Shown piece by piece: positions 37,401 to 46,890 of a stretch of DNA of 64,000 bases. The position numbers and the translations under genes were made by a program. The stretch comes from Hofstenia miamia (Eukaryota; Xenacoelomorpha; Acoela): positions 2,122,425 through 2,186,424 of the forward strand of contig SCFE01000039.1 of the NCBI GenBank assembly GCA_004352715.1, read 5' to 3'. The notes beneath the pieces were generated by a model, which was not told the origin of the DNA, searched no databases, and was given only the letters and a program-made list of their open reading frames with translations. Every line of letters begins with the position of its first letter. Positions within the stretch are counted from its first letter, which is position 1.

Positions 37401-37716
37401 AAACGCAATGCCCGAAAATGCAGATCAACTTTCTTTGCTAAATAAAATTTTAGGCGAGAAATGTCACATATCCAAAACTTTTGAAAAAACAATCGAATAA
37501 CGTTAAAGTTTACAATTATCAGGAATCAGTTGCTAAGAAAAGTCGATATTATATCCTTAATTATAGCGTTAATTATAAATTAGAAAAGAATTGTTGAATT
37601 GTTTAAATGTCAAAAAGCGATTTCATTTGGAAGTAGTCAGAAGGGAGATAAGCATATAAAAAGAGCCGACAGTTACAAACTATGTACTTTTATTATTGAA
37701 CTAGCGACTAACTTAC
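34478..37716 (-). other. Part of intron 2, nothing recognised
   Basis: AT-rich intron. Open frames at 35551-35820 and 37255-37500 (plus strand) have no recognisable motif, intron-like base composition and no splice support, so I do not call them genes. Confidence 0.55.
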
Positions 37717-37926
37717 ATTTGTTTATGGCATAAGATACATAGCCAATTTTCACTGAATTCATTATGAACTCTGCACGAGCGGCAAGTCTTAACACCGCAG
37801 CGCGGACAAACTAATCCAGGAAACAGAATCGCAATAAGAGTTCGGTGACAACGGGCACAGATGTGTTCGGAATTTTCACAAAGTGATGCCTTTTGCTTGA
37901 GTCTTTGAATCTCAGATTTCAACCGC
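37717..37926 (-). CDS. Exon 2 of the Slp/Slac2-like Rab-effector gene (FYVE-type zinc finger)
   Basis: The exon lies between acceptor 'cttcatgtttag' and donor AT/gtaagt. It begins RLKSEIQRLKQKASLCE, a continuation of the SHD1 helix. It then carries four CxxC pairs: CARC, CPRC, CRSC and CILC. The eight cysteines can bind two zinc ions as in the FYVE-like finger of Rab27 effectors; SENWLCILCHKQ matches the W-x-C-x-x-C end of that fold. The spacing (CARC-x13-CPRC-x4-CRSC, then the CILC pair) is nearest to Slp/granuphilin-type fingers, unlike the longer RIM finger. Phase 2 in and 2 out join exons 1 and 3 exactly. Its first 53 bases recur in inverted orientation at 38037-38089. Confidence 0.9.
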
Positions 37927-37957
37927 CTAAACATGAAGAAATTAGAAATTCATTTCG

Positions 37958-38003
<46 letters not shown>

Positions 38004-38089
38004 ATCGAAATGAATTTCTAATTTCTTCATGTTTAGGCGGTTGAAATCTGAGATTCAAAGACTCAAGCAAAAGGCATCACTTTGTGAAA
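37874..38089. repeat. Near-perfect inverted duplication of the exon 2 5' edge
   Basis: Bases 37874-37960 and 38003-38089 are exact reverse complements over 87 bp. They flank an (AT)n core centred at about 37981. The arms contain the acceptor and first 53 bases of exon 2. The right arm runs straight into the N gap at 38090. This is most simply an assembly artefact (a hairpin or read-pair fold-back at a microsatellite), though a true palindromic duplication is possible. Confidence 0.9.
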
Positions 38090-38317
38090 NNNNNNNNNNN
38101 NNNNNNNNNNNNNNNNNNNNNNNNNNNNNNNNNNNNNNNNNNNNNNNNNNNNNNNNNNNNNNNNNNNNNNNNNNNNNNNNNNNNNNNNNNNNNNNNNNNN
38201 NNNNNNNNNNNNNNNNNNNNNNNNNNNNNNNNNNNNNNNNNNNNNNNNNNNNNNNNNNNNNNNNNNNNNNNNNNNNNNNNNNNNNNNNNNNNNNNNNNNN
38301 NNNNNNNNNNNNNNNNN

Positions 38318-38348
<31 letters not shown>
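38090..38348. other. Assembly gap (228 N) followed by (AT)n
   Basis: N from 38090 to 38317, then CTATATA and pure AT repeats to 38348. The non-round gap length suggests an estimate from paired reads. Confidence 0.9.
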
Positions 38349-38352
<4 letters not shown>

Positions 38353-38673
38353 GTTGATGATTAAGACACTATCAAAAGCTTTGTTATATAAAAATATACT
38401 GCAAATTAAATTAGACGTCAATTGAAAATTTTATATAACTAATATATAAGTCATAAGATTTAAATGGAAGAATAAGCTTATTTTTTAAAAAACAAAACTA
38501 TATACTGAGGCGCATTGTCAAAACGATTCTGCATGCTTCTTAACATATGCACTGACATACAACTGTGCGTGGATGTTTCATTCAGTCTATAGTGCGCTTA
38601 ATATGACTTCAGTTGCTTGATTCTTGACTAGTAAATGCAGTGATTTTCATTTGCGATCTACATAGGGTATAAA

Positions 38674-38897
38674 CCATAGATAACTAAATATTAACTGGAT
38701 GCAAAACGGTTGACAAGTGACGCTTAATTTCAACGAATATGTTGCAATAATCAACACATGATTGCGAAATACTATGCTTGATGAAGGAGCAATTAAAATA
38801 TTCCCAGCTTACTCGAATTTACATCTTCGAACTATTGCAACAAATTGAGTGCCATTTGTCAAGCGTTTCGCATCCAGGTAAATTTAGTTATCCATGG
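38674..38897. mobile_element. Fold-back (long-TIR) MITE
   Basis: The left arm from 38674 reads CCATAGATAACTAAAT, then ACTGGATGCAAAACGGTTGA and TGTTGCAATAAT. The right arm, reversed from 38897, reads CCATGGATAACTAAAT, then CCTGGATGCGAAACGCTTGA and TTGTTGCAATAG. The arms are about 65-70 bp with scattered mismatches, around a short unique centre. No coding content. A target duplication could not be fixed, so the superfamily is open. Confidence 0.55.
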
Positions 38898-39410
38898 GAT
38901 AAACATGTCAATTTTTTGTGTTAATACATATAAATTTTCTTGTTCTAAAAGATAACCAGCCATTAAATTTTTTATGGCCTTAAAATCTTCTTAACTTACG
39001 CCTAATGTTCTTATAGTGTGCAGCTTATAAACAATAAGCTTATGCTTACTTTGTAACCTTCTGAAACGATGTGAACATTTAAAAGCTTTTTAACGATTTA
39101 TTAATGCAAAATGCGAAGAATTTCGTCCTGGAACATACTATGAATAAACCGAAAATACGTTTTTATACCAAGTCAACTGGCGAAACAAATAACCTTTACA
39201 ATAATGCCCTCATTTTATGAAATAAATTAGAATTTTAAATTTTTTTAAATTGGTTTTACATTCAAACGTCCTTCCACAAATAAATTTGTTAGACGTTTTC
39301 CACTAAAGTATAATTCATATAAAAATTTATTATGCAGTTATCCGGGATACTATGTGCACAAAAGATTATAACAAAATCAATCATTGTGATTTATCAATGA
39401 AACTAGCATT

Positions 39411-39850
39411 ACCAGAGTTGCAACTAGGTCACCTAGGACAAATTGTTCAACGGGTCATTGGGTTGATAGACCAATTTTAAATTACACAAATATTCTTAAG
39501 AAGTGCTTATGTTGCTTTTCATTTATTTATGTAATTAGATAATATTAAGTCTTGAAGTTCGGTTTAAATAGATTTGGATTGGTTTAATAAATATATTTCT
39601 GCAAACAGAGATTATAAGAAACTTAGCACAAGATGCTAGAATTTATCTTCAAAATATATTTCCGTCTTTATATTGCGGCGAAGCATTCAAATATCATGGA
39701 AGACAAGCGGAACATGGTTTTTCATTGCAATGTGCATGCAAGTATGCTGTTAGAAAAACTTTGCAAGCAACGTTCTAAAAAACGGGTCACATCATATCCA
39801 GGTCACTTGGATCACGGAGTGAAATTTTGAGACCCAGTTGCAACTATGCA
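39411..39850. repeat. Possible TIR element (TTGCAACTRGGTC ends)
   Basis: AGAGTTGCAACTAGGTC at 39415-39431 is mirrored by GACCCAGTTGCAACTAT at 39831-39847. Only about 16 bp pair well and no target duplication was seen. The interior open frame (39633-39830) is not recognised. Confidence 0.3.
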
Positions 39851-39973
39851 CATTACCATCTNACGTTCAATATTTTTTACCAGTTTAAATGATGTCCGGT
39901 TTTAACCATAGACCAGACTGAATTTTTATTAGGAACCTTGGCATTGCCCAGAAAATAGTGACTTTTTAAGGAC

Positions 39974-40495
39974 CTCAAGTCATAAAATGAGCTAATGATA
40001 TATGACCTCAAGTAATATTTCTTTTAGATACCTTTTGTATGTTCTTAAAATCACCCAGAAGAAATGCATAGCAGACAGTGTGATTTTATACCAAAATGTA
40101 TGTTTTTAGCAATACACTGAAGGTATACTTATTCAGCGATTGCGGAGGCATGATAAAGTTGTCAATCATACGATAACATGAAAAGAAAATTTAAGTACTG
40201 GTACAGCGCGTAACAACAGCAAAAAACGCCATTTAAGATATGCATTAAAGTATTTAAGGACANCTCAAGTCATAAAATGAGCTAATGATATATGACCTCA
40301 AGTAATATTTCTTTTAGATATCTTTTGTATATTCTTAAAATCACCCAGAAGAAATACATAGCAGACAGTGTTATTTTCTACCAAAATGTATGTTTGTAGC
40401 AATACACTGAAGGTATACATGTAGCTTGCAGAAAACACGATCAAANNAACAGCAAAAAACGCCATTTAAGATATGCATTAAAGTATTTAAGGACA
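39974..40495. repeat. 290-bp tandem duplication with N marks
   Basis: The unit at 39974-40263 is repeated from 40264. The first about 145 bp differ by roughly ten substitutions. The end (AACAGCAAAAAACGCCATTT to AAGTATTTAAGGACA) is again shared at 40217-40262 and 40448-40495, but the middle of copy 2 is shortened. Ns lie at 40263 and 40446-40447, exactly at unit joins. Divergent alleles placed in tandem by the assembler would explain this as well as a true duplication. Confidence 0.75.
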
Positions 40496-40568
40496 TGGCA
40501 ACTGCGTCTCGATCAGCCTCAACTCTCGCTCTTTTCTGTTTGAACTGTTCGACAAGTTCTTCAGCCTT
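40495..40568 (-). other. Exon-like coding scrap of unknown origin
   Basis: After 'caagtgcag' the minus strand reads KAEELVEQFKQKRARVEAD then RDAVAM, a highly charged heptad-like helix unlike the surrounding AT-rich DNA. A weak GT (gtcctt) follows. It needs phase 0 in and gives phase 2 out. Exon 1 of the host gene leaves phase 2, so it cannot be spliced between exons 1 and 2. It may be a captured exon or a transposon scrap. It abuts the tandem duplication join. Confidence 0.25.
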
Positions 40569-42071
40569 CTGCACTTGAGGTTTAGGGAGTTTTAGGGACT
40601 TTCAAAAAATAGTCACCATTTAGTGACTTTTAGACGATGGTCCCTAAATAGGGACCAAGTGGTCAGTTTGGCATAGACAAAAATTCCACGGTTTGTGAGA
40701 ATTAGAAATTTTGAAATCCATTGACTGATTTCAGGTTTAAAAAATCATGTGGAGTCAATAAACATTGTTCGTTAACCTATTTATGACTTTAAGAAAGCTA
40801 CAGTAAAAGTGTTTCATTGAATGAAGAGGAAGATCTTGACACTGCACAACAATTTTGAAAGATCTCAGACTAAAGACAGTCTAGAAATTGGGTTAGGATT
40901 GAATATTATGCAGCAGGGCACCCAGCAATATCAGGTATTGAAAATCTAAGTGATTTTAAGTCTCAGTTTTTATAAAATAGTCAAGAGTTGAAAGACAAAA
41001 TACACTAATGCCTGAAAGCATTAACAGATATTGAAGACAAGTTTAAAAAAATTGGCATTATATTTAAGAAAATTCGCAAAATTTTGAGTGCAATGGATTC
41101 AATATTAATATTTTGACATCAGAAATACTTTGCAAATGGGTTGGGAACCTTTTTAAAACTGTGTAATGTTAAACGCCCATGCATGTTGCAAATTGCAAGT
41201 CCTCTTTATCAAATCGAAATGTCCAATTTTTTAGATAAATTTTATTAAAAAAAGAAATACTTTATTAAGTATGAAATGCATATATCCATTTTTCCATTCT
41301 AAGATGCATAAAAATTATAAATATGCATTTAATATTCATATTCTTTTGTAAGCTTTCACATCATAGAACAGGAAGAGTTTTAATTTAAGGAAATTAACTT
41401 TTCCAATTTCACAAAGCAACAATAATGATAGGAGTTGCCGCTTGAACTTTGCAAAATTTAATTTCTAATTAATTCATCTATTGTAAATATATTTAAATCA
41501 TATATAAAAGTAAAATGATTCTTTGAATAATTGCACCTATTGAATCAATTGTTTCTGTTTCTGCGAACATAAACTCATTCATCAATTCAACAAAATTTAA
41601 AATGCTTACATTGAAATAAATAATATTTTAAGCAATCCAAATTTGATAATTTTAAAATTTCTCCAATTGCCAAAAAATATTGTTTATGGTAAGAATAATC
41701 GAAATGAAACGTTTGAAAAAATAAACTATTTCATAATGGTTACTTAGTCTTAAACTTGCTAGGAATTTTTTAGTTTCGATGGTTTTTAAATAAAACATAA
41801 TATATCCCTGAACTAATAAATATAGTCGAAATTTGAAAGATAGAGGTGTTTCGACTCTTTCGTTTTCGAGCTTAGACATTGACTACCTGCAGTTGCGCTC
41901 AAAATGTTTAATACTACTGTTGAAAATTGTTTTTTGATGGTCAAAAGATCACACACTACTCAATGGTATCAGGAACAGTAACAGAATTGTAGCTTACGTG
42001 TGTTGAAATTCATACTATACCTTGACGGTAAATTTCATGTATTTTTTCGTGTAACGTGTACCATGTACAAT
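40569..42071 (-). other. Part of intron 1, nothing recognised
   Basis: AT-rich. Repeated GGGAC/GTCCC words at 40580-40660 (TTAGGGACTTTC, GGTCCCTAAATAGGGACC) suggest an old repeat end. Otherwise nothing was seen. Confidence 0.5.
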
Positions 42072-42383
42072 CAGAAATGTAAAAAGGCTGAATTTTTGCG
42101 GCCCTAACATTTTAATTGCTAAGCCCCATTTTAGCCCTAAGTAATCGTTTTCGGCTCTAAATAAAAAAATTGAACCCATTTCTTTTAGTAGTTTTAAAAT
42201 TTAAATTACAAATTATCTAATAAATTAAAAATATTTTGAATTGTATGTGCTTTTCAATAGTTCTATAACTTCTGCCGAATACGGGTCCAGCTGACTTGAC
42301 TTTTCATGAAATTTCGACCCTAAGCTGGCCCTTACTTTGCAAAGTTCTCGGCTTCAAACCAATCCGGCCCACATACATTTCTG
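42072..42383. mobile_element. hAT-like MITE (CAGAAATGTA ends)
   Basis: The 312-bp element starts CAGAAATGTAAAAAGGCTG and ends GGCCCACATACATTTCTG. The outer 10 bp are perfect inverted repeats. It is flanked by TGTACAAT (42064-42071) and TGTACAAC (42384-42391), an 8-bp duplication with one mismatch. Inner GGCCC/GGGCC blocks lie near both ends. No transposase remains. Confidence 0.7.
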
Positions 42384-42665
42384 TGTACAACACACTGATA
42401 TGAATTTACTAAATCAAAATATTTTCACATTTAAAATTAAAATGCAATAAAGATTTGGAACAGTGTTCCTTAGAAATACAAAAACTAATTTCCAATATTT
42501 AACTTTAGCTTTAAAATTTTGCAAATGAGAAATTTGGATGGTGAAGATATGGTTTACATCACGAACACGCTTTTACATAAAAACAGACAAAGTCATTCCA
42601 AGATAGGAAAGAGTTTTGTTTATTGGGAAAAATTTGAGTTGCTTGGATGGTAAAAGCAGTAGCTG

Positions 42666-43688
42666 ATACTGAATTTAAGTCTTGAGACAAACTTTAAACC
42701 TCATAACTCCATGTGTAACACTTGTGTTGAAACAAAATTTAAGTCAAACAATCTTTGATAAACAGTCTATTGCATGTAAAAATTACCCGCCAAATTGATA
42801 TCATTTATATTTGCTGTGATTGAAAACTCGTTAGTTGTATTGGATTGTGTCACGCAAAAATGGTGTTTAAACAGGAAAAACAAAAGATTTAAATTCTATA
42901 CAAGGCCGGCATTACTGACGTTAAAATTTTGCAAGAAACCTCTGGTTTTTCTCGGAAAGAACAATACAGAGGTATTTGAAAAGTGCTGGGTTCCAAAAAA
43001 TCAAACGGAAAAACAAGCCTTTCCTGACAGAATAACACAAAAAAGCGGGTTGATTTTTGCTTCGAAATGCAACATTTTTCATTTGACAATGTCTTTATTA
43101 CAGACGAATGTTTGATTTACCTGCACCGGAACACTCTTAGGTACTGGACCAGAAAAGAGCAGCGCACCAAAATACCTGTTCCTAAGTTCTCTGTCTGCTA
43201 TGGTATGGGGCTCTTTATCTGAGGGGCCATTGTTGAAGGCAACATCAACAGCAGAAAGTACTGCCAGATAATTCAAGAATTCTTGCCATAGGCTAATGCC
43301 CTTTATCCAAATTTACCCATGACTGGTATCGTGACCAAAAGCCGTCATTCTTCAATTGCCAGCTAACTCACCGGATCTCTCGCCTATAGAGAATATTTGG
43401 AAGTTAATCAAGGACATGGTTGAGAAGTGGTCTCCAAGCACAAAGCAACAGCTTAAAGACGAAATAGAAGCTGCTGGTGAACGTATAAAACGCGAAAAAC
43501 AAGTAAATTCGCTGAAATCTATGCCAAACAGATTCCTGGAGGCAAGAGGAGAAACTATTGACTATTAAACTCTTATGTTGCCTAATATTTTTTCTATCTT
43601 CTATAAAATTTTCATCATTGTACATTTTTGTTGAGATATTAAACGTTTGTTACTATGATTTTGTCTCAAGACTTATGACGCGGAGTAT
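42666..43688 (+). mobile_element. Tc1/mariner element, degenerate copy
   Basis: AAGTCTTGAGACAAA at 42677-42691 recurs inverted at 43660-43674. The outer ends (GATACTGAATTT on the left, ATACTCCGCGTCAT on the right after reversal) are diverged. At about 1.0 kb it is shorter than an intact 1.6-kb Tc1, so part of the body is lost. It lies in intron 1, about 230 bases downstream of the exon 1 donor. Confidence 0.65.
43040..43568 (+). pseudogene. Tc1-like transposase remnant
   Basis: Read across frames, the plus strand gives SFDNVFITDECLIYLHRN (first DDE Asp region), RYWTRKEQRTKIPVPKFSV, EGAIVEGNINSRKYCQIIQE and, in an open frame to 43568, PANSPDLSPIENIWKLIK followed by a helical tail. SPDLSPIENIW is the signature around the last catalytic region of Tc1 transposases. 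The segment with the second Asp (normally QDNAPxH-like) is damaged, and frames shift with in-frame stops, so the copy is dead. Confidence 0.75.
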
Positions 43689-43914
43689 ATTTCTGTAAAT
43701 TTTAATAAAAACTAGCGAATGTCAGTGAGGCGTGTTTGATTTCAGTCATTGTTTTAAAAATACTTCTAAAGGAGCTTTTTAGCTGTCGATGACAAAGAAT
43801 GAATAAAAATAATTCGTACTAAGTAATTGCATTATCGGCAAGGGCATTTAAAAGTCTAGACGCTACATAAAAATAATAATCTGCTGCTTAATGCGATAGG
43901 TAGATAAAGCATAC

Positions 43915-44018
43915 TTGATTCGTTCTGATTCGTGCTTTAAAATGTGCTCATCACGCTTCAGCACTTTAAGAATCGCTATTCTTTCGTCATCACTCAAGAA
44001 AGTTAAATCCATTATTTT
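43915..44018 (-). CDS. Exon 1 (first coding exon) of the Slp/Slac2-like Rab-effector gene: SHD1 helix
   Basis: ATG at 44012-44010 opens a frame reading MDLTFLSDDERIAILKVLKR then DEHILKHESERI plus two bases. This fits SHD1 of Rab27 effectors, whose pattern is LTxEExxxILxVLxRDxxLxxxExxRI, and it is predicted helical. The donor ATCAA/gtatgc (43914) leaves phase 2. Joining to exon 2 gives a Lys and continues RLKSEIQRLKQK without a break in the helix. An acceptor 'tttattttag' lies six bases before the ATG, so a separate 5' untranslated exon lies further right. The promoter was not located. A first in-frame ATG at the start of a conserved N-terminal domain supports this start. Confidence 0.8.
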
Positions 44019-45162
44019 CTAAAATAAACCTATTATATGTATAAATTAATTAGAAATTGGTGCTAATAAAAGCTTGAGTATAACACAATAAAACTAATTT
44101 GATGAAGTCATATTCATGACAGACGAATTGAAAGGAATGAATCGCTTGAGACAAACAATTTTCTTAAAGAGATGACTAAAGCAATAGTGAATGTTCATCT
44201 TAAACTGAATGTCATTTTGGAATGAAAACCCGTTTGAAGATCGTGGCCTGGGGCACGACTCTAGAATATTAAATACAGGGGGAGGGACATCTCCCACTTT
44301 CCAGCCTTGCATTCTATGCCATGTGGAAATTGAACCATCATTAACATTTTACAAACGGACATAAAAATCTAATTGGAACATTTTATGCACCGTTCAATTT
44401 AAATTTCAGGATGACATTTTTGTGAAAATCAATATCAAAGAAAAAACTTTGGAAAAAATAGAAAAATATTCGAAAGGAGAGGGGCACTGGTATCTGGGTG
44501 CCTTCCCTTAAAACACCTCTTCATGTCATCTTGAAAATGTGCACTAAGGTGCATTGTTGCACCTGAAGCGAATTTTTAAAAAAGTTTAACATTCTCTGAA
44601 TATTTAATATTCAGGTAATCAGAAATTCTGATGCATATCTGAGCAACAACTAAATTTAACTGTTTTTTATATAATAGACTACTCTAGTTCCACTGAAGCG
44701 CATCAATTGGTCCAAGCAGATTTAAAACGTATTTATGATGCTTTCATATTGTGAATATCTATATTAGTTCGTGAATTATAAACGTTCAAATACTTTAAAA
44801 AAAACATTAAGGATTTAAAGATATTCGTACAGTTCAAGCTTAAACTGGGCTATAGATTTGCGAACTTATTTTACCAAACTAGGCCAATGAACAGAAGACG
44901 TAAAAATTTAGCGAATCAGTGTTTTAAGCTACATTTGAAATGTATAATCTAAACGTTGACACCATTACTAAAATGGCCCAATCTGGACAAATAGCTTCGC
45001 ATCTTGCTATTGTTATAGAAATCCATACCTAGTGAAATCATATAAAATTCGAGTCCACTGAACACGAACTTAGAGCAATTGTATTTATATAACGATCAAG
45101 CCCAGGAGGTTAAATCATTGGTGGCTGAGCAACTAATTTCTCATTCTGCTTTGTAAAAACTA

Positions 45163-45381
45163 TAGACAACTCGTCATTCTCAACAAATATCTGTTTTTAG
45201 ACTCGGTTGTCTTGGACATGGACTTCCTATTTTTGAATCCAACCCGAAATTAATCACAATTTTGCAAGAAATAGAATTCTTTAACTCACGGTCATCAATA
45301 GCAGATATTTTTAATACTGTAAAGAGAAGCCGAAATATTACACCGGGACAATTACTAGTGGCATTAAAGTCAAAAATATAA
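45163..45381 (+). other. Coding-like segment, unrecognised
   Basis: The plus-strand frame reads RLGCLGHGLPIFESNPKLI, then TILQEIEFFNSRSSIADIF, NTVKRSRNITPGQLLVALK and stops (about 72 codons). The amino-acid mix is protein-like, and 'tctgtttttag' just before RLGCLG could be an acceptor. No family is recognised. It could be a last exon on the plus strand or a transposon piece. Confidence 0.25.
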
Positions 45382-46754
45382 TGAGGGATCTTTCCGCTTG
45401 GTTGAAGCATAGAATTTGAAATTAAATTTGCGTAATTGACTAGATTTTAAGATCACTCAAATCTAACAAAATATCATGATCAATAAAGAAATAAAATATA
45501 ATTAACTATAATTCGAAAATAAAATTCTATGTTATAAAAGTATGACATCAAGCAATAGAAAACATTTACGTGAAACTACTTTCTTAATAAAAATTTAACA
45601 AGAACAGACGAGCGGTTTGCTTTCAATAAATATTTCAAGTAACACTTGTAAACACAAGAAAACAACACATCATTATCTGCATTTTGACGCAAAGTAAAAA
45701 CAATTTGTACTCGCGAATAAAAGTTAATGTCGAACAAATGAAGTTTTTAAATTTATTCGCTGACGAAATGCGCTCTTCAAAACAAACTATTAAAGACAAA
45801 CTTCACTTTAAAGAAATTTAATTTAGAACACAATTTTCTAGACTACCATACGAATATAGTTTCAATTGTAGGCTATAAATAGTATGGCAGTGGGGTCAAA
45901 ACTACGTTATTTGGAGAAACTTCAAACTCATAATAAACTAGCTGAGTATCATATTGCGCATTTTTGAAAAAAAAGAATTTTTTTACTTTGACTTCTAGAG
46001 GTGTTAAATACAAGGCAATTTGAAATTGGGTATTCGATATAAACTATATTGCATTCAATAACTATATATCTCTATCTATAAACGACAGACTAAGCATGAC
46101 TTGGAAACGATGTGAATTTGTGGAACTGGATTAACATACAAATTTTCTTACAGCTATACAGAAAAAATATACAAAAAGATTTTAAACTTAAAAAGTATAC
46201 GCATTTGTTATTAAGCAAGCTAAAAGTGTGAAGTAAAGTTTAGTAAATACCTTAGCGTATCATAACGTGAGTTACAAGATTTGCAGTGAAACTTGGCAAC
46301 TCAACAAAATCTCAGATGCTCACAAACGAGTGCTATGATATGTGGTAAATGGCTTTGATTGCGCAGAACTACGAAATAGCTTTGAACTGAGAATAAATAA
46401 AGAGATCCATTATACTAGCAAAATTAATTTTAGAATTATGATTTATTGCCCTGAAATAAGAAATGTGTTATTTTATTAGAGTCATAATGCGATTAACTTT
46501 ATTAAAAAAGCAAATTTTAGAACGGTAAACAAGAATATACATTTAGACATTGACTATGTTCAGAAATACAGCAAAAATATTAAAATTAACTGTATCAGTT
46601 AAACAAATGCAAGCAGAAATGTTAAAGCCTTGAATATTCACTGCAAAGAATAATACAAGGAACTAATCAACTTCATGCTTAAACAAAATTTTAAACAAAC
46701 GCAAAAAATTACACTACTGTTGATGAATACTTAATCGCCAAAAATAGCATTTAA

Positions 46755-46890
46755 CCTTAAACAGCCTGGGTATTTTAGAAAAATGTTCATACTTTAAAAA
46801 AAATTTAAGCACTTATAGCTTCCGCAACGCGACCTCTGACTTTGCGCACAGCACGTCTCAATGGTTTCGGCTCAAAACCTTATAAATACA
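46755..46890. repeat. Dispersed repeat, copy 3
   Basis: Similar in order and words to 31255-31470: TTAACCTTAAACAGCCT, then CACTTATAGCTTCCG, then CTCTGACTTTGCGCACAGCA and TCTCAATGGTTTCGGCT. It is shorter than copy 2. Confidence 0.5.

Noticed and set aside
38029-38349. Second copy of the zinc-finger exon on the plus strand
   Set aside because: Only the first 53 coding bases are present before the gap, as the inverted arm of an exact palindrome. Treated as duplication or artefact, not a gene.
40495-40568. SHD1 exon of the Rab-effector gene
   Set aside because: Its end phase fits exon 2, but the sequence does not match SHD1. The exon at 43915-44012 matches both SHD1 and phase, and the scrap's start phase cannot follow it.
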